Shown one piece after another: positions 1 to 6,269 of a stretch of 23,032 nucleotides of DNA. Position 1 is the stretch's first letter, and each line of letters opens with the position of its first letter. A model generated the notes under the pieces. The model did not search any database, was not told the origin of the DNA, and worked only from the letters and a program-made list of their open reading frames with translations. This DNA comes from a virus. Where the stretch lies: IMG/VR virus record IMGVR_UViG_3300025889_007657, positions 1 to 23,032 of that record. One strand, given 5' to 3'. Both the position numbers and the translations under genes were made by a program.

Positions 1-357
1 CCAAAAGTAGCAAACCTACAACTTCTTCACACCTTTGCTAAACATAGAGGTAAGGGAGTTGGTCGTATTCTTTGCGAGGACTCTCTCCGCTTTGCGAGAC
101 AGAACGCTGCTTTGTATTTTAGAGTATCCGCTGAACCTGACGCTGTAAAGTTCTATGAGCGAATTGGGTTCACTATGCTTGGAAAGCAAAAGAGTGGGTG
201 TCAATTATCTATGTTTCGGATTACTGGTGACACCTTCTTTGACGGCGATTATAGTCTAGAAAATAAACCGATCTACGAAGCAGTACACAAAAAAGGCAAG
301 GGAGGATGTGTTGAAGTATTCGCTGACGAACCCCTTGGACTGGAAGGGTTTCTGTAA
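1..357 (+). CDS. GNAT-family N-acetyltransferase, 5' end cut by window
   Basis: The reading frame is open from base 1, so the true start lies upstream; 118 codons remain before the TAA at 355-357. The acetyl-CoA-binding signature of GNAT enzymes is visible as HRGKGVGRIL (residues 15-24 of the visible part), the Q/RxxGxG/A loop. It is followed by VKFYERIGF (44-52), the usual motif B, where a Tyr often acts as general acid. GNATs transfer acetyl from acetyl-CoA to an amine on a protein, antibiotic or small metabolite; the substrate cannot be read here. The roughly 60 residues after motif B have no recognised motif. The TTG at 112 is internal to the fold and not a start. The gene ends 128 bases before the next and has no obvious terminator. 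Confidence 0.8.
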   Translation, partial: PKVANLQLLHTFAKHRGKGVGRILCEDSLRFARQNAALYFRVSAEPDAVKFYERIGFTMLGKQKSGCQLSMFRITGDTFFDGDYSLENKPIYEAVHKKGKGGCVEVFADEPLGLEGFL

Positions 358-386
358 GTTGTTGATCTAGAAGCAAAAAAAAGGTG

Positions 387-415
387 TTGACAAATACACC
401 GAAAATAGGTACAAT
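387..415 (+). promoter_or_regulatory. sigma70-type promoter TTGACA-17-TACAAT
   Basis: A perfect -35 (TTGACA, 387-392) is separated by 17 bases from TACAAT (410-415), one mismatch from consensus. It should drive the 486-3523 operon, with a start near 422. The -35 lies inside an inverted repeat (GGTGT 383-387, ACACC 396-400), which could be a repressor site. The predicted leader contains a short hairpin (TGTAG 422-426, CTACA 437-441) before the ribosome binding site AGAGGA at 472-477. Confidence 0.8.
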
Positions 416-485
416 TGTTTTTGTAGGGTTGATACTCTACATAATTTTAATCTAAATGCTAATTACCGAATAGAGGATATGCATA

Positions 486-1787
486 ATGTACTTACAATCA
501 AAAGTTATAGTCTATGGTTTTCGCAACATAGAAACTCAAGAAGTTTATATTGGGTATAAACCCGCAGGAAAATCTCACTACGTCAGTTCTTCTGGCAACG
601 CCGATTTCTGGCGTGATTATTCTCAAGGGTTGCTTCGCCAATATATTCTTTTCATTGGCGATGGTTACTATGAAAAAGATCGCCAAATCGCCGAAGCATT
701 AGAGTGGTTTGCACTCGATTATGCGTTTAACGTCTTGGGGGAATCCAAGATGTATAACTCGCATAACAATGCGCACAAAAAGCATGAGTCTCTTCTCACT
801 GCTGAGATTAAGTCCGTTGTCGTCGACTGGATCGAATTCCGTTCGGACGGAATTGTGTTGAGAAACACCTACCAAGAAGATCGGGAAAGAGTTCAAGCAA
901 TTGTCGATCGCATAAAGGATAAGTTCTATCCCGTTGAGCAAGTTTCGTTGTCAAAGGTATCTAAGTTCGAAGCCAATCAGGTTCGATGCGAGCAGTACAT
1001 CCGTTCTCATGTAAACGACATTGCTCAGCGCATTAAAGAGAACCCAGACAACTATGAGAAAAACGTTGACCCCATTGTCACAGTGGTGGGTAAGGATACA
1101 ACTATCCTTGATGGCAACAACACTGCTCGCGCGTTAGAAAAAGTTCCTGGGATTAGTGAAGCTCCAGTCATTTTCATTAACGAAACTGAGTTTGGTGAAA
1201 CTGAAGAAGTTCGTGAAAGGTGTTACAACTTGTTCGGTCTTATTATGAACAAGGCACCTGATGTAGTTCGGGTAGAAAATAGTAACTCTGACATCAAGCG
1301 TCAGATACAGTTACTTCTCCAAAACGAGAACTTGGACCTTACAAAACCACTTCACGTTGACCGCGCTAGAAAAGTTGTAGAAGATTTCTTTCTACACAGT
1401 GTCATCCCCACTAAACAAAAACTCAATGGCGTGTGGAAGTCTTTCATGACTGACTTTGCGAAAGGGCAGTCTGAAAAATATCGACAAAACATGAAAGTCT
1501 ATGACGACTCATATCTTTCCAGATACTGCTGGGAAAATTATGAGTCAAAAGACGTGGCTGTTATTCACGCTTCAATGTCTAAGACTGAATATGCGCAGGC
1601 ATTTGCTTACGTTTGTCGTCGTATGAGAAACGTCGACACCAACAAAGGTGCAATTGTGCTTCATTATGCCACTCCCTATGAGTACCAAAAGTACAATGAT
1701 GGAGTATCGTTGGAAGACCTCAAGTCTACCGTTGAACACACTGGATTAAATATCATAGTGGACGTGCTGCCAGCATTTGATGAATAA
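486..1787 (+). CDS. ParB-like domain protein with possible GIY-YIG-like N-terminus
   Basis: This 433-aa protein opens the candidate DNA-modification operon. Residues 195-215 contain DPIVTVV followed by ILDGNNTAR, matching the ParB/Srx-type core in which a Pro-Ile strand leads to a DG-N-R turn. Residues 7-25 (VIVYGF, then EVYIGYK) with E73 and YNSHNN (90-95) resemble the layout of a GIY-YIG nuclease, but the usual arginine helix is not clear, so this part is tentative. The C-terminal half, residues 240-433, is unassigned. ATG at 486 is preceded by AGAGGA with 8-base spacing. The stop overlaps the next gene. ParB-like proteins are known neighbours of phage thymine-hypermodification enzymes. A role as a DNA- or nucleotide-binding partner or nuclease in that pathway is inference; plasmid-style partitioning is unlikely in this context. 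Confidence 0.6.
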   Translation: MYLQSKVIVYGFRNIETQEVYIGYKPAGKSHYVSSSGNADFWRDYSQGLLRQYILFIGDGYYEKDRQIAEALEWFALDYAFNVLGESKMYNSHNNAHKKHESLLTAEIKSVVVDWIEFRSDGIVLRNTYQEDRERVQAIVDRIKDKFYPVEQVSLSKVSKFEANQVRCEQYIRSHVNDIAQRIKENPDNYEKNVDPIVTVVGKDTTILDGNNTARALEKVPGISEAPVIFINETEFGETEEVRERCYNLFGLIMNKAPDVVRVENSNSDIKRQIQLLLQNENLDLTKPLHVDRARKVVEDFFLHSVIPTKQKLNGVWKSFMTDFAKGQSEKYRQNMKVYDDSYLSRYCWENYESKDVAVIHASMSKTEYAQAFAYVCRRMRNVDTNKGAIVLHYATPYEYQKYNDGVSLEDLKSTVEHTGLNIIVDVLPAFDE

Positions 1788-2754
1788 TCGTAGCATATTT
1801 GTAGAGTGGTTCGGTCGCAGTCTTGAAATAGAAGACTGCGACCCTGCATTGTACATGACTAAATACTTCTTTGATCGTTTTGAATACAACAAAGAACAAA
1901 GACTCTGGATAACTTGGATTTATGGAACAACTTATTATTGGCCAACTGCCTATGTGGTTTGGAACGAATTCCCCGACATGGAGTTGGTTGGCGTTGATCG
2001 CCTTCGCGATTGGAATAACACCAATTATCGCCGCTTGCGTTATCAAACCGACACGAAATGGAATAAAGGACATCTTACAGATCAGTTCGTTTCGTACCAG
2101 CGATATGTTGGAGAACGAACACAACACGATGCACTCACACAAGGATTTGTCGGAGACCCCGTAAAGGATTTCTATACTCTTTGGGAGACAGTTAATGCGT
2201 TTCACAAATTTGGTAGATACTCTTCTTGGTTTTATATCCAAACGCTCAAACAGTGCTGTGATATTCCAGTTGATGTTGATAGTCTTTGGTTGCACGACTA
2301 TAGCGGTTCTCGTTCGCATCGTAACGGACTATGTTACGCACTAGGAAAAGAAGATTGGGTAGATCAAAAGTTGGACAAAGATCAAATAGCATTTCTGGAA
2401 AGTGAAGCAAAGGAAATGTTAGAAGAAACCAAACTAAAATATCCTCACGTTGCTGATAAGGCAGACTTCTTTGCCATGGAAACCTGCCTCTGCTCCTTCA
2501 AAAAACTATTCCGTAGAAAACATGGTCGATATCTTGGATACTACCTTGACCGACAATCAGAAGAGATAAAAAAGGTTGAGAGAGACGGTTGGGATGGGAT
2601 TGACTGGACACCGATGTGGGATGCCAGAAACGAAACTATTGACCGAGAGTGGTTAAAGGGTAGAATAGACAAAGAACTGTTTAACGTTTTCCTCGATACA
2701 GGGGACTTTCATCCCAAAGATAGAGCGAATGGATTAGAGGATTTCTTTGCATGA
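1780..2754 (+). CDS. Alpha-glutamyl/putrescinyl-thymine pyrophosphorylase-like protein (amino acid:DNA transferase family)
   Basis: The protein has 324 aa from ATG 1780; the TTG at 1777 just upstream is a less likely start. The start lies inside the end of the previous gene, implying translational coupling. The family-like features are a Trp/Tyr-rich region near residues 38-60 ending in WNEFPD, a GRYSSW segment at 145-150, and the string DYSGSRSHRNGL at 173-184. These resemble the all-helical phage family proposed to displace pyrophosphate from 5-pyrophosphomethyl-uracil in DNA with an amine or amino acid. Such enzymes act after a 5-hydroxymethyluracil DNA kinase, and a kinase of that type sits two genes downstream. 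Assignment is from memory of family motifs plus neighbourhood; the amine donor cannot be predicted. It ends in an ATGA overlap with the next start. Confidence 0.65.
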   Translation: MNNRSIFVEWFGRSLEIEDCDPALYMTKYFFDRFEYNKEQRLWITWIYGTTYYWPTAYVVWNEFPDMELVGVDRLRDWNNTNYRRLRYQTDTKWNKGHLTDQFVSYQRYVGERTQHDALTQGFVGDPVKDFYTLWETVNAFHKFGRYSSWFYIQTLKQCCDIPVDVDSLWLHDYSGSRSHRNGLCYALGKEDWVDQKLDKDQIAFLESEAKEMLEETKLKYPHVADKADFFAMETCLCSFKKLFRRKHGRYLGYYLDRQSEEIKKVERDGWDGIDWTPMWDARNETIDREWLKGRIDKELFNVFLDTGDFHPKDRANGLEDFFA

Positions 2755-2981
2755 CACCTCAACAAATATTTGATTACAAGAATCGTTGGATGCCTGGATT
2801 TGAAGTTACTTTGCACAGCGACCTTGAGCGAGAAGGAAAGGATTGGTGCAAGAGATTAATGGGTAAAGAGTCTTGGCATTTTAAATCTTTCACCAACATA
2901 TACCAACATTCCTTCTACTTTGAAAAAGAGATCATGGCACAGAACTTTATTATGGAATTCGGGAGATTCACCAACCAATGA
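2751..2981 (+). CDS. Small conserved phage protein of unknown function in the modification operon
   Basis: A 76-aa protein without signal peptide or membrane segment, rich in aromatic residues and Trp (W13, W32, W42). It overlaps the genes on both sides by ATGA (2751-2754 and 2978-2981), so it is almost certainly translated as part of the operon. The opening MTPQQIFDYKNRWMPG and a compact alpha/beta pattern recall small hypothetical proteins of other T4-type phages, but no function is known to me. Its position between the putative transferase and the DNA kinase suggests an accessory or adaptor role in the same pathway. That is inference from position only. Confidence 0.75.
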   Translation: MTPQQIFDYKNRWMPGFEVTLHSDLEREGKDWCKRLMGKESWHFKSFTNIYQHSFYFEKEIMAQNFIMEFGRFTNQ

Positions 2982-3523
2982 AAGTGATCTACCTTATTGG
3001 TATTCCTGGAACTGGCAAGTCCACCATCATGAAAGAGTTTATGAAGACTCAATGTGGTGAGTGGAAGCAAGATCGACCTATTGACCTTCTTGACACTCAC
3101 GTGAATGGTACTGTCCGTATCCTTGGCAAGTATGAGGAAGGCGAGACTTTCAGTGGTACTGATCGTCTGAGCATGGCAGTTGCCCCCAAAGCAATCGAGT
3201 GGATCTCCACTCAACCCGACGAACTAATCGTCGGCGAAGGTGATCGTTTGAACAACGCAGGTTTCTTCGAAGCATGCGGCGACAACCTCACCATTATCCA
3301 CCTAACTGTATCGGACGCTGAACGTGAACGCCGATATAAAGAGCGAGGATCCGACCAGTCTGAGAAATTCATCCAGACTTGCCGCACCAAATGCGCCAAC
3401 ATCCTTGAGCGTTTCGGCGACCAGCAGACCCTGTTCGGGGAGGAGAAAGGATGCGTCATTGAGATGCGTCATGAAACTCCCTCTGACACACAGGAGATAG
3501 TCAACTTCATTCTAAGTTGTTGA
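2978..3523 (+). CDS. P-loop kinase, likely 5-hydroxymethyluracil DNA kinase-like
   Basis: This 181-aa nucleoside-kinase-like protein begins directly with a Walker A loop, GIPGTGKST at residues 8-16. GTDRLSM (60-66) and EGDRL (87-91, the probable Walker B region) follow. An Arg-rich lid segment around 115-124 (ERERRYKERG) resembles the LID of AMP/shikimate-type kinases. The combination of GTDRLSMAV and EGDRL matches what I know of phage 5-hmdU DNA kinases, which use ATP to phosphorylate hydroxymethyluracil within DNA before amine substitution. A GGGAGA box at 2961-2966 precedes the ATG, which overlaps the previous stop. It is the last gene of the operon. Specific substrate is inferred from motif resemblance and the neighbouring transferase-like gene; a generic (d)NMP kinase is the alternative. 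Confidence 0.7.
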   Translation: MKVIYLIGIPGTGKSTIMKEFMKTQCGEWKQDRPIDLLDTHVNGTVRILGKYEEGETFSGTDRLSMAVAPKAIEWISTQPDELIVGEGDRLNNAGFFEACGDNLTIIHLTVSDAERERRYKERGSDQSEKFIQTCRTKCANILERFGDQQTLFGEEKGCVIEMRHETPSDTQEIVNFILSC

Positions 3524-3573
3524 TTTTTAAGAACTTTTTATTACTTTACTTTGTACTGGTTTTCAGCGATAAT
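3513..3573 (+). promoter_or_regulatory. Promoter cassette A: TAAGTTGTTGATTTTT element plus TTTACT-17-GATAAT
   Basis: The element starts at the stop-codon region of the kinase gene. A conserved upstream block (TAAGTTGTTGATTTTTA, 3513-3529) is followed by TTTACT (3545-3550), a 17-base spacer and GATAAT (3568-3573). The same block and spacing recur before 3856 and 6270. The string AGCGATAATATCT is shared with the copy before 3856. A weak stem AAGTT/AACTT (3514-3518, 3531-3535) followed by T-rich sequence might also end upstream transcription. Confidence 0.6.
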
Positions 3574-3602
3574 ATCTCTATACTGAAATAAAGGAGATAG
3601 TT

Positions 3603-3770
3603 ATGTCAAAGTGGTATGATCGTGGTCGGACAGGCGAGTACCTGTTGGACCAAGTAGAGTCGCTCCTCGACGGGTACATCACCCTCGACCAGTTCGTTGC
3701 ACGCTGTAAGCAGGTGGGTCTCGACGAAACTGAGATCGACGAAATCCTTGAAGAAGATGTGTTGCTGTAA
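3603..3770 (+). CDS. Small acidic protein of unknown function
   Basis: A 55-aa protein, short enough to be easily missed. It starts at ATG 3603 after AAGGAG (3591-3596, 6-base spacing) and ends at TAA 3768-3770. The sequence opens MSKWYDRGRTGEYLLDQVES and is strongly acidic toward the C-terminus (DETEIDEILEEDVLL). It has no Cys pair or membrane segment, and its GC-rich third positions match the downstream CobT-like gene, supporting that it is real. It has its own promoter cassette. The function is unknown. A small acidic protein expressed early could be a regulator or inhibitor of a host protein, but nothing in the sequence shows that. Confidence 0.75.
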   Translation: MSKWYDRGRTGEYLLDQVESLLDGYITLDQFVARCKQVGLDETEIDEILEEDVLL

Positions 3771-3828
3771 GTTGTTGTTTTTACACGACTTTTTCAAACT
3801 TGTATTTGTACACGGTTTGAGCGATAAT
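3768..3828 (+). promoter_or_regulatory. Promoter cassette B: TTGTAT-17-GATAAT
   Basis: A second copy of the cassette begins exactly at the stop codon of the 55-aa gene (TAAGTTGTTG, 3768-3777). TTGTAT (3800-3805) and GATAAT (3823-3828) are 17 bases apart. The stretch TTTTTCAAACTTGTATTTG is shared with the copy at 6172-6232. It should drive the CobT-like gene at 3856. Confidence 0.7.
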
Positions 3829-3855
3829 ATCTGTATTGGTTGAGGAGACACGAGC

Positions 3856-6174
3856 ATGAATGAAGCAAACAAATCTACCCTAGCAAAACTGCTTGCCACC
3901 GAGAACATCTCAGTGGTTCAGGACAAGGTTTCGACTGCTTCTTTCGATGTCAAGAATCGTGTACTCACTCTCCCCATGTGGGCAGACGTTTCCAAGCACA
4001 CCGAGGATCACCTGATCGGACACGAAGTCGGTCACGCGCTCTTCACTCCCCTTGAAGGTTGGCATGACGCTGTGTGCGATCGTGGTCCTTCTTTCAAGTC
4101 ATATCTCAACGTGGTCGAGGATGCCCGAATCGAGAAGTTGATTCAGCGCAAGTATCCTGGACTGCGTGGTTCTTTCATCAAGTCATACCGCAAACTGTTC
4201 GCTGACGGTTTCTTCGGTGCTGACCTTGATACCATTAACAAGATGGGTCTGATCGATCGTATCAACACCTACTTCAAGTGCGGTATGTCTGCTGGCGTTC
4301 AGTTCGCAGCAGACGAGAAACACTGGTTGCCGCGCATCGAGAAACTCGAGACGTGGGAAGAAGTTGTTGCCCTCACTGAAGAATTGTTCCAGTTCGCCAA
4401 AGAGCAGCAGGAGCAGAAAGAACAGGAAATGGCGAATGACCCCGACACCGACGAAGATGAAGAAGGTGACGAGGATGGTGCTGGCATGTCTGGTGTTGAT
4501 GACTTCGACGACGAAGAGATGGATGAGTTTGACGAACTCTTCAGCGACAAACCCCAGCAGGAAGAGCAGGGCGAAGAGTCTGATGAAGAAGACGACGCTG
4601 ATGCGCCCGATTCTGCCACCACTGGCACTGGCGAAGAAACTGCTTCCGAGCAGGATGAAAAGACAGGCACTGAAACTGGTGGCGAGCAGGGTGGGCGATC
4701 TGACACTTCAACCGAACAGGCAATCGAGTCTCAGACAGACAAGAACCTGCGCGACAACATCGACCGTGAAGTGTTTCAGAACTTCGACGGTACTGTAAGA
4801 AATTGGATACTTCCCAAAGCATCAGGCGATATCGTCGTAGACTACAAGACTGTGCTCGCCGACATCCGATGTGAGTTGATCGCTGGGGAAGATGATACTT
4901 CTTCATGGCGATTTTCCACATTAGAGTCTCGTGCAAAAGAGTACAGCGTATATGATAAACACTTCGGCAATATATTGTTCAGTGGTTGGTATAGCAAGAA
5001 CAAGAAAGCAATCAACCTGATGGTCAAAGAATTCGAGATGCGAAAGTCTGCTGCTGAGTTCCAGCGAGCAACCATCTCCAAGTCTGGTGTCATCGACACC
5101 ATCAAGATGAACAACTACAAGACTTCAGAAGATATCTTCAAGAAAGTCACCGTTGTACCTGAAGGGAAGAATCACGGTTTCCTGATGTTACTCGACATGT
5201 CTGGTTCCATGAACGATGTGTTCTATGACGTGGTCAAGCAGACTCTACTGATGACCATGTTCTGTCGTCAGATCAACGTGCCTTTCCGCGTGTATGGTTT
5301 CTCCGATTCTTTGTCCTATAATGGTCGGCGAAATGGCGAAGAAACTGAGGATAACTCTCTTCAATTCAACCAAGATTGCCGACTGATCGAGATCTTCAAC
5401 GAGAAAATGTCCAAGTCTGACCTTGCTGAAGTCGCAGGTGCACTGCTCGTTGCTGGTGCTTCTCACCACAGCAGGACAGCGGTTAAAGAGTTTGGTTCTC
5501 ATCCCGATTTGTGCTTCTATGGAAACCGTCTTCGTTGTAACCCTGCTGAAGTATTCAGACTTGGCGGTACTCCTCTTGATACTGCAATCAATCACCTGAT
5601 TCCGATTGCTCTCGAGTTTCGAACCAAGTATCGTCTGGACAACCTGAACACGATAACCCTGACCGATGGATACTCTCATCCTCTCACAACCAACTCTGGT
5701 TGGGATTACGTTGACCATATGGCACGTCAGAGAAATACGATGACTTCTATTCGTTGCGCTTGGAACAACAAGACTTATCGTTGGGGTTGGGTTGGTAATC
5801 GCCCTATGGTCGGCACCGAGTTGTACCTCAAGATGTACAAAGATATAACTGGTTCCACTGTACTTGGATACTTCGTCCAGACTGGTGGCAAGGCAAACTT
5901 CCAGAAAGTCATTGGTCGTATGACTGGTGTATGGTTTGATGACTCTGAAGCATGGAAGAAGGCAAACAAAGGTGAGCACTACTCCATCGTGGTTCCTGGA
6001 TATGACGAGATGTTCATCGTCAACCAGAAAGCACTGGTCCCCGTGACCAACGCTATGGATGAAGTTTCTGCTGGCGAGTCAAAGGCAAAGATCCGAACTG
6101 CCTTCAAGAAATCAGCGAACAATGCTCTCCGCGCCCGAAAGATGCTTGTCGACATCGTCAAGAGGGTTGCCTAA
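3856..6174 (+). CDS. CobT-like protein with N-terminal HExxH motif and C-terminal VWA domain
   Basis: A 772-aa protein in three parts. The N-terminal part carries HEVGH (residues 56-60) with VVEDARIEK downstream, a gluzincin-like zinc-site arrangement. Residues about 193-295 are a very acidic, low-complexity linker. The C-terminal VWA domain has an intact MIDAS: DMSGS (447-451), T572 and D604 in LTDG. It resembles CobT, the VWA partner of the AAA+ CobS in aerobic cobaltochelatase, and phage VWA proteins paired with MoxR-type ATPases. That ATPase is the next gene. No CobN chelatase is present in the window, so cobalamin synthesis is not supported. A chaperone- or protease-like remodelling machine is more plausible (inference). 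GAGGAG (3842-3847) precedes the ATG by 8 bases. The first two thirds are visibly more GC-rich than the window average. Confidence 0.85.
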   Translation: MNEANKSTLAKLLATENISVVQDKVSTASFDVKNRVLTLPMWADVSKHTEDHLIGHEVGHALFTPLEGWHDAVCDRGPSFKSYLNVVEDARIEKLIQRKYPGLRGSFIKSYRKLFADGFFGADLDTINKMGLIDRINTYFKCGMSAGVQFAADEKHWLPRIEKLETWEEVVALTEELFQFAKEQQEQKEQEMANDPDTDEDEEGDEDGAGMSGVDDFDDEEMDEFDELFSDKPQQEEQGEESDEEDDADAPDSATTGTGEETASEQDEKTGTETGGEQGGRSDTSTEQAIESQTDKNLRDNIDREVFQNFDGTVRNWILPKASGDIVVDYKTVLADIRCELIAGEDDTSSWRFSTLESRAKEYSVYDKHFGNILFSGWYSKNKKAINLMVKEFEMRKSAAEFQRATISKSGVIDTIKMNNYKTSEDIFKKVTVVPEGKNHGFLMLLDMSGSMNDVFYDVVKQTLLMTMFCRQINVPFRVYGFSDSLSYNGRRNGEETEDNSLQFNQDCRLIEIFNEKMSKSDLAEVAGALLVAGASHHSRTAVKEFGSHPDLCFYGNRLRCNPAEVFRLGGTPLDTAINHLIPIALEFRTKYRLDNLNTITLTDGYSHPLTTNSGWDYVDHMARQRNTMTSIRCAWNNKTYRWGWVGNRPMVGTELYLKMYKDITGSTVLGYFVQTGGKANFQKVIGRMTGVWFDDSEAWKKANKGEHYSIVVPGYDEMFIVNQKALVPVTNAMDEVSAGESKAKIRTAFKKSANNALRARKMLVDIVKRVA

Positions 6175-6232
6175 GTTATTGATTTTACAAGAGTTTTTCA
6201 AACTTGTATTTGGGTTCGTTTTGCCGTATAAT
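6172..6232 (+). promoter_or_regulatory. Promoter cassette C: TTGTAT-17-TATAAT
   Basis: The third copy of the cassette starts at the stop codon of the CobT-like gene (TAAGTTATTG, 6172-6181). TTGTAT (6204-6209) and TATAAT (6227-6232) are 17 bases apart. The -10 is a perfect match. It gives the AAA+ gene its own promoter independent of its VWA partner. Confidence 0.75.
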
Positions 6233-6269
6233 GGTTATATAGATTGGTGATTAAGTAAAGGAAATGATT

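Noticed and set aside
486-1787. Plasmid-type partition protein (phage-plasmid lifestyle)
   Set aside because: There is no ParA, no parS-like repeats, and the genomic context is a lytic T4-type replisome.
1922-2164. Hydrophobic-looking forward frame inside the transferase-like gene
   Set aside because: It is a shadow in another frame; the transferase-like motifs in the main frame continue across it.
4299-4706. Reverse-strand Ser/Pro/Cys-rich frame
   Set aside because: It is the complement of the acidic GAA/GAT-rich linker of the CobT-like gene; its low-complexity composition is an artefact.
5245-5979. Long reverse-strand open frame of 244 codons
   Set aside because: It is antisense to the VWA domain, whose MIDAS residues are clearly coded on the + strand. 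It has no ribosome site or recognisable protein.
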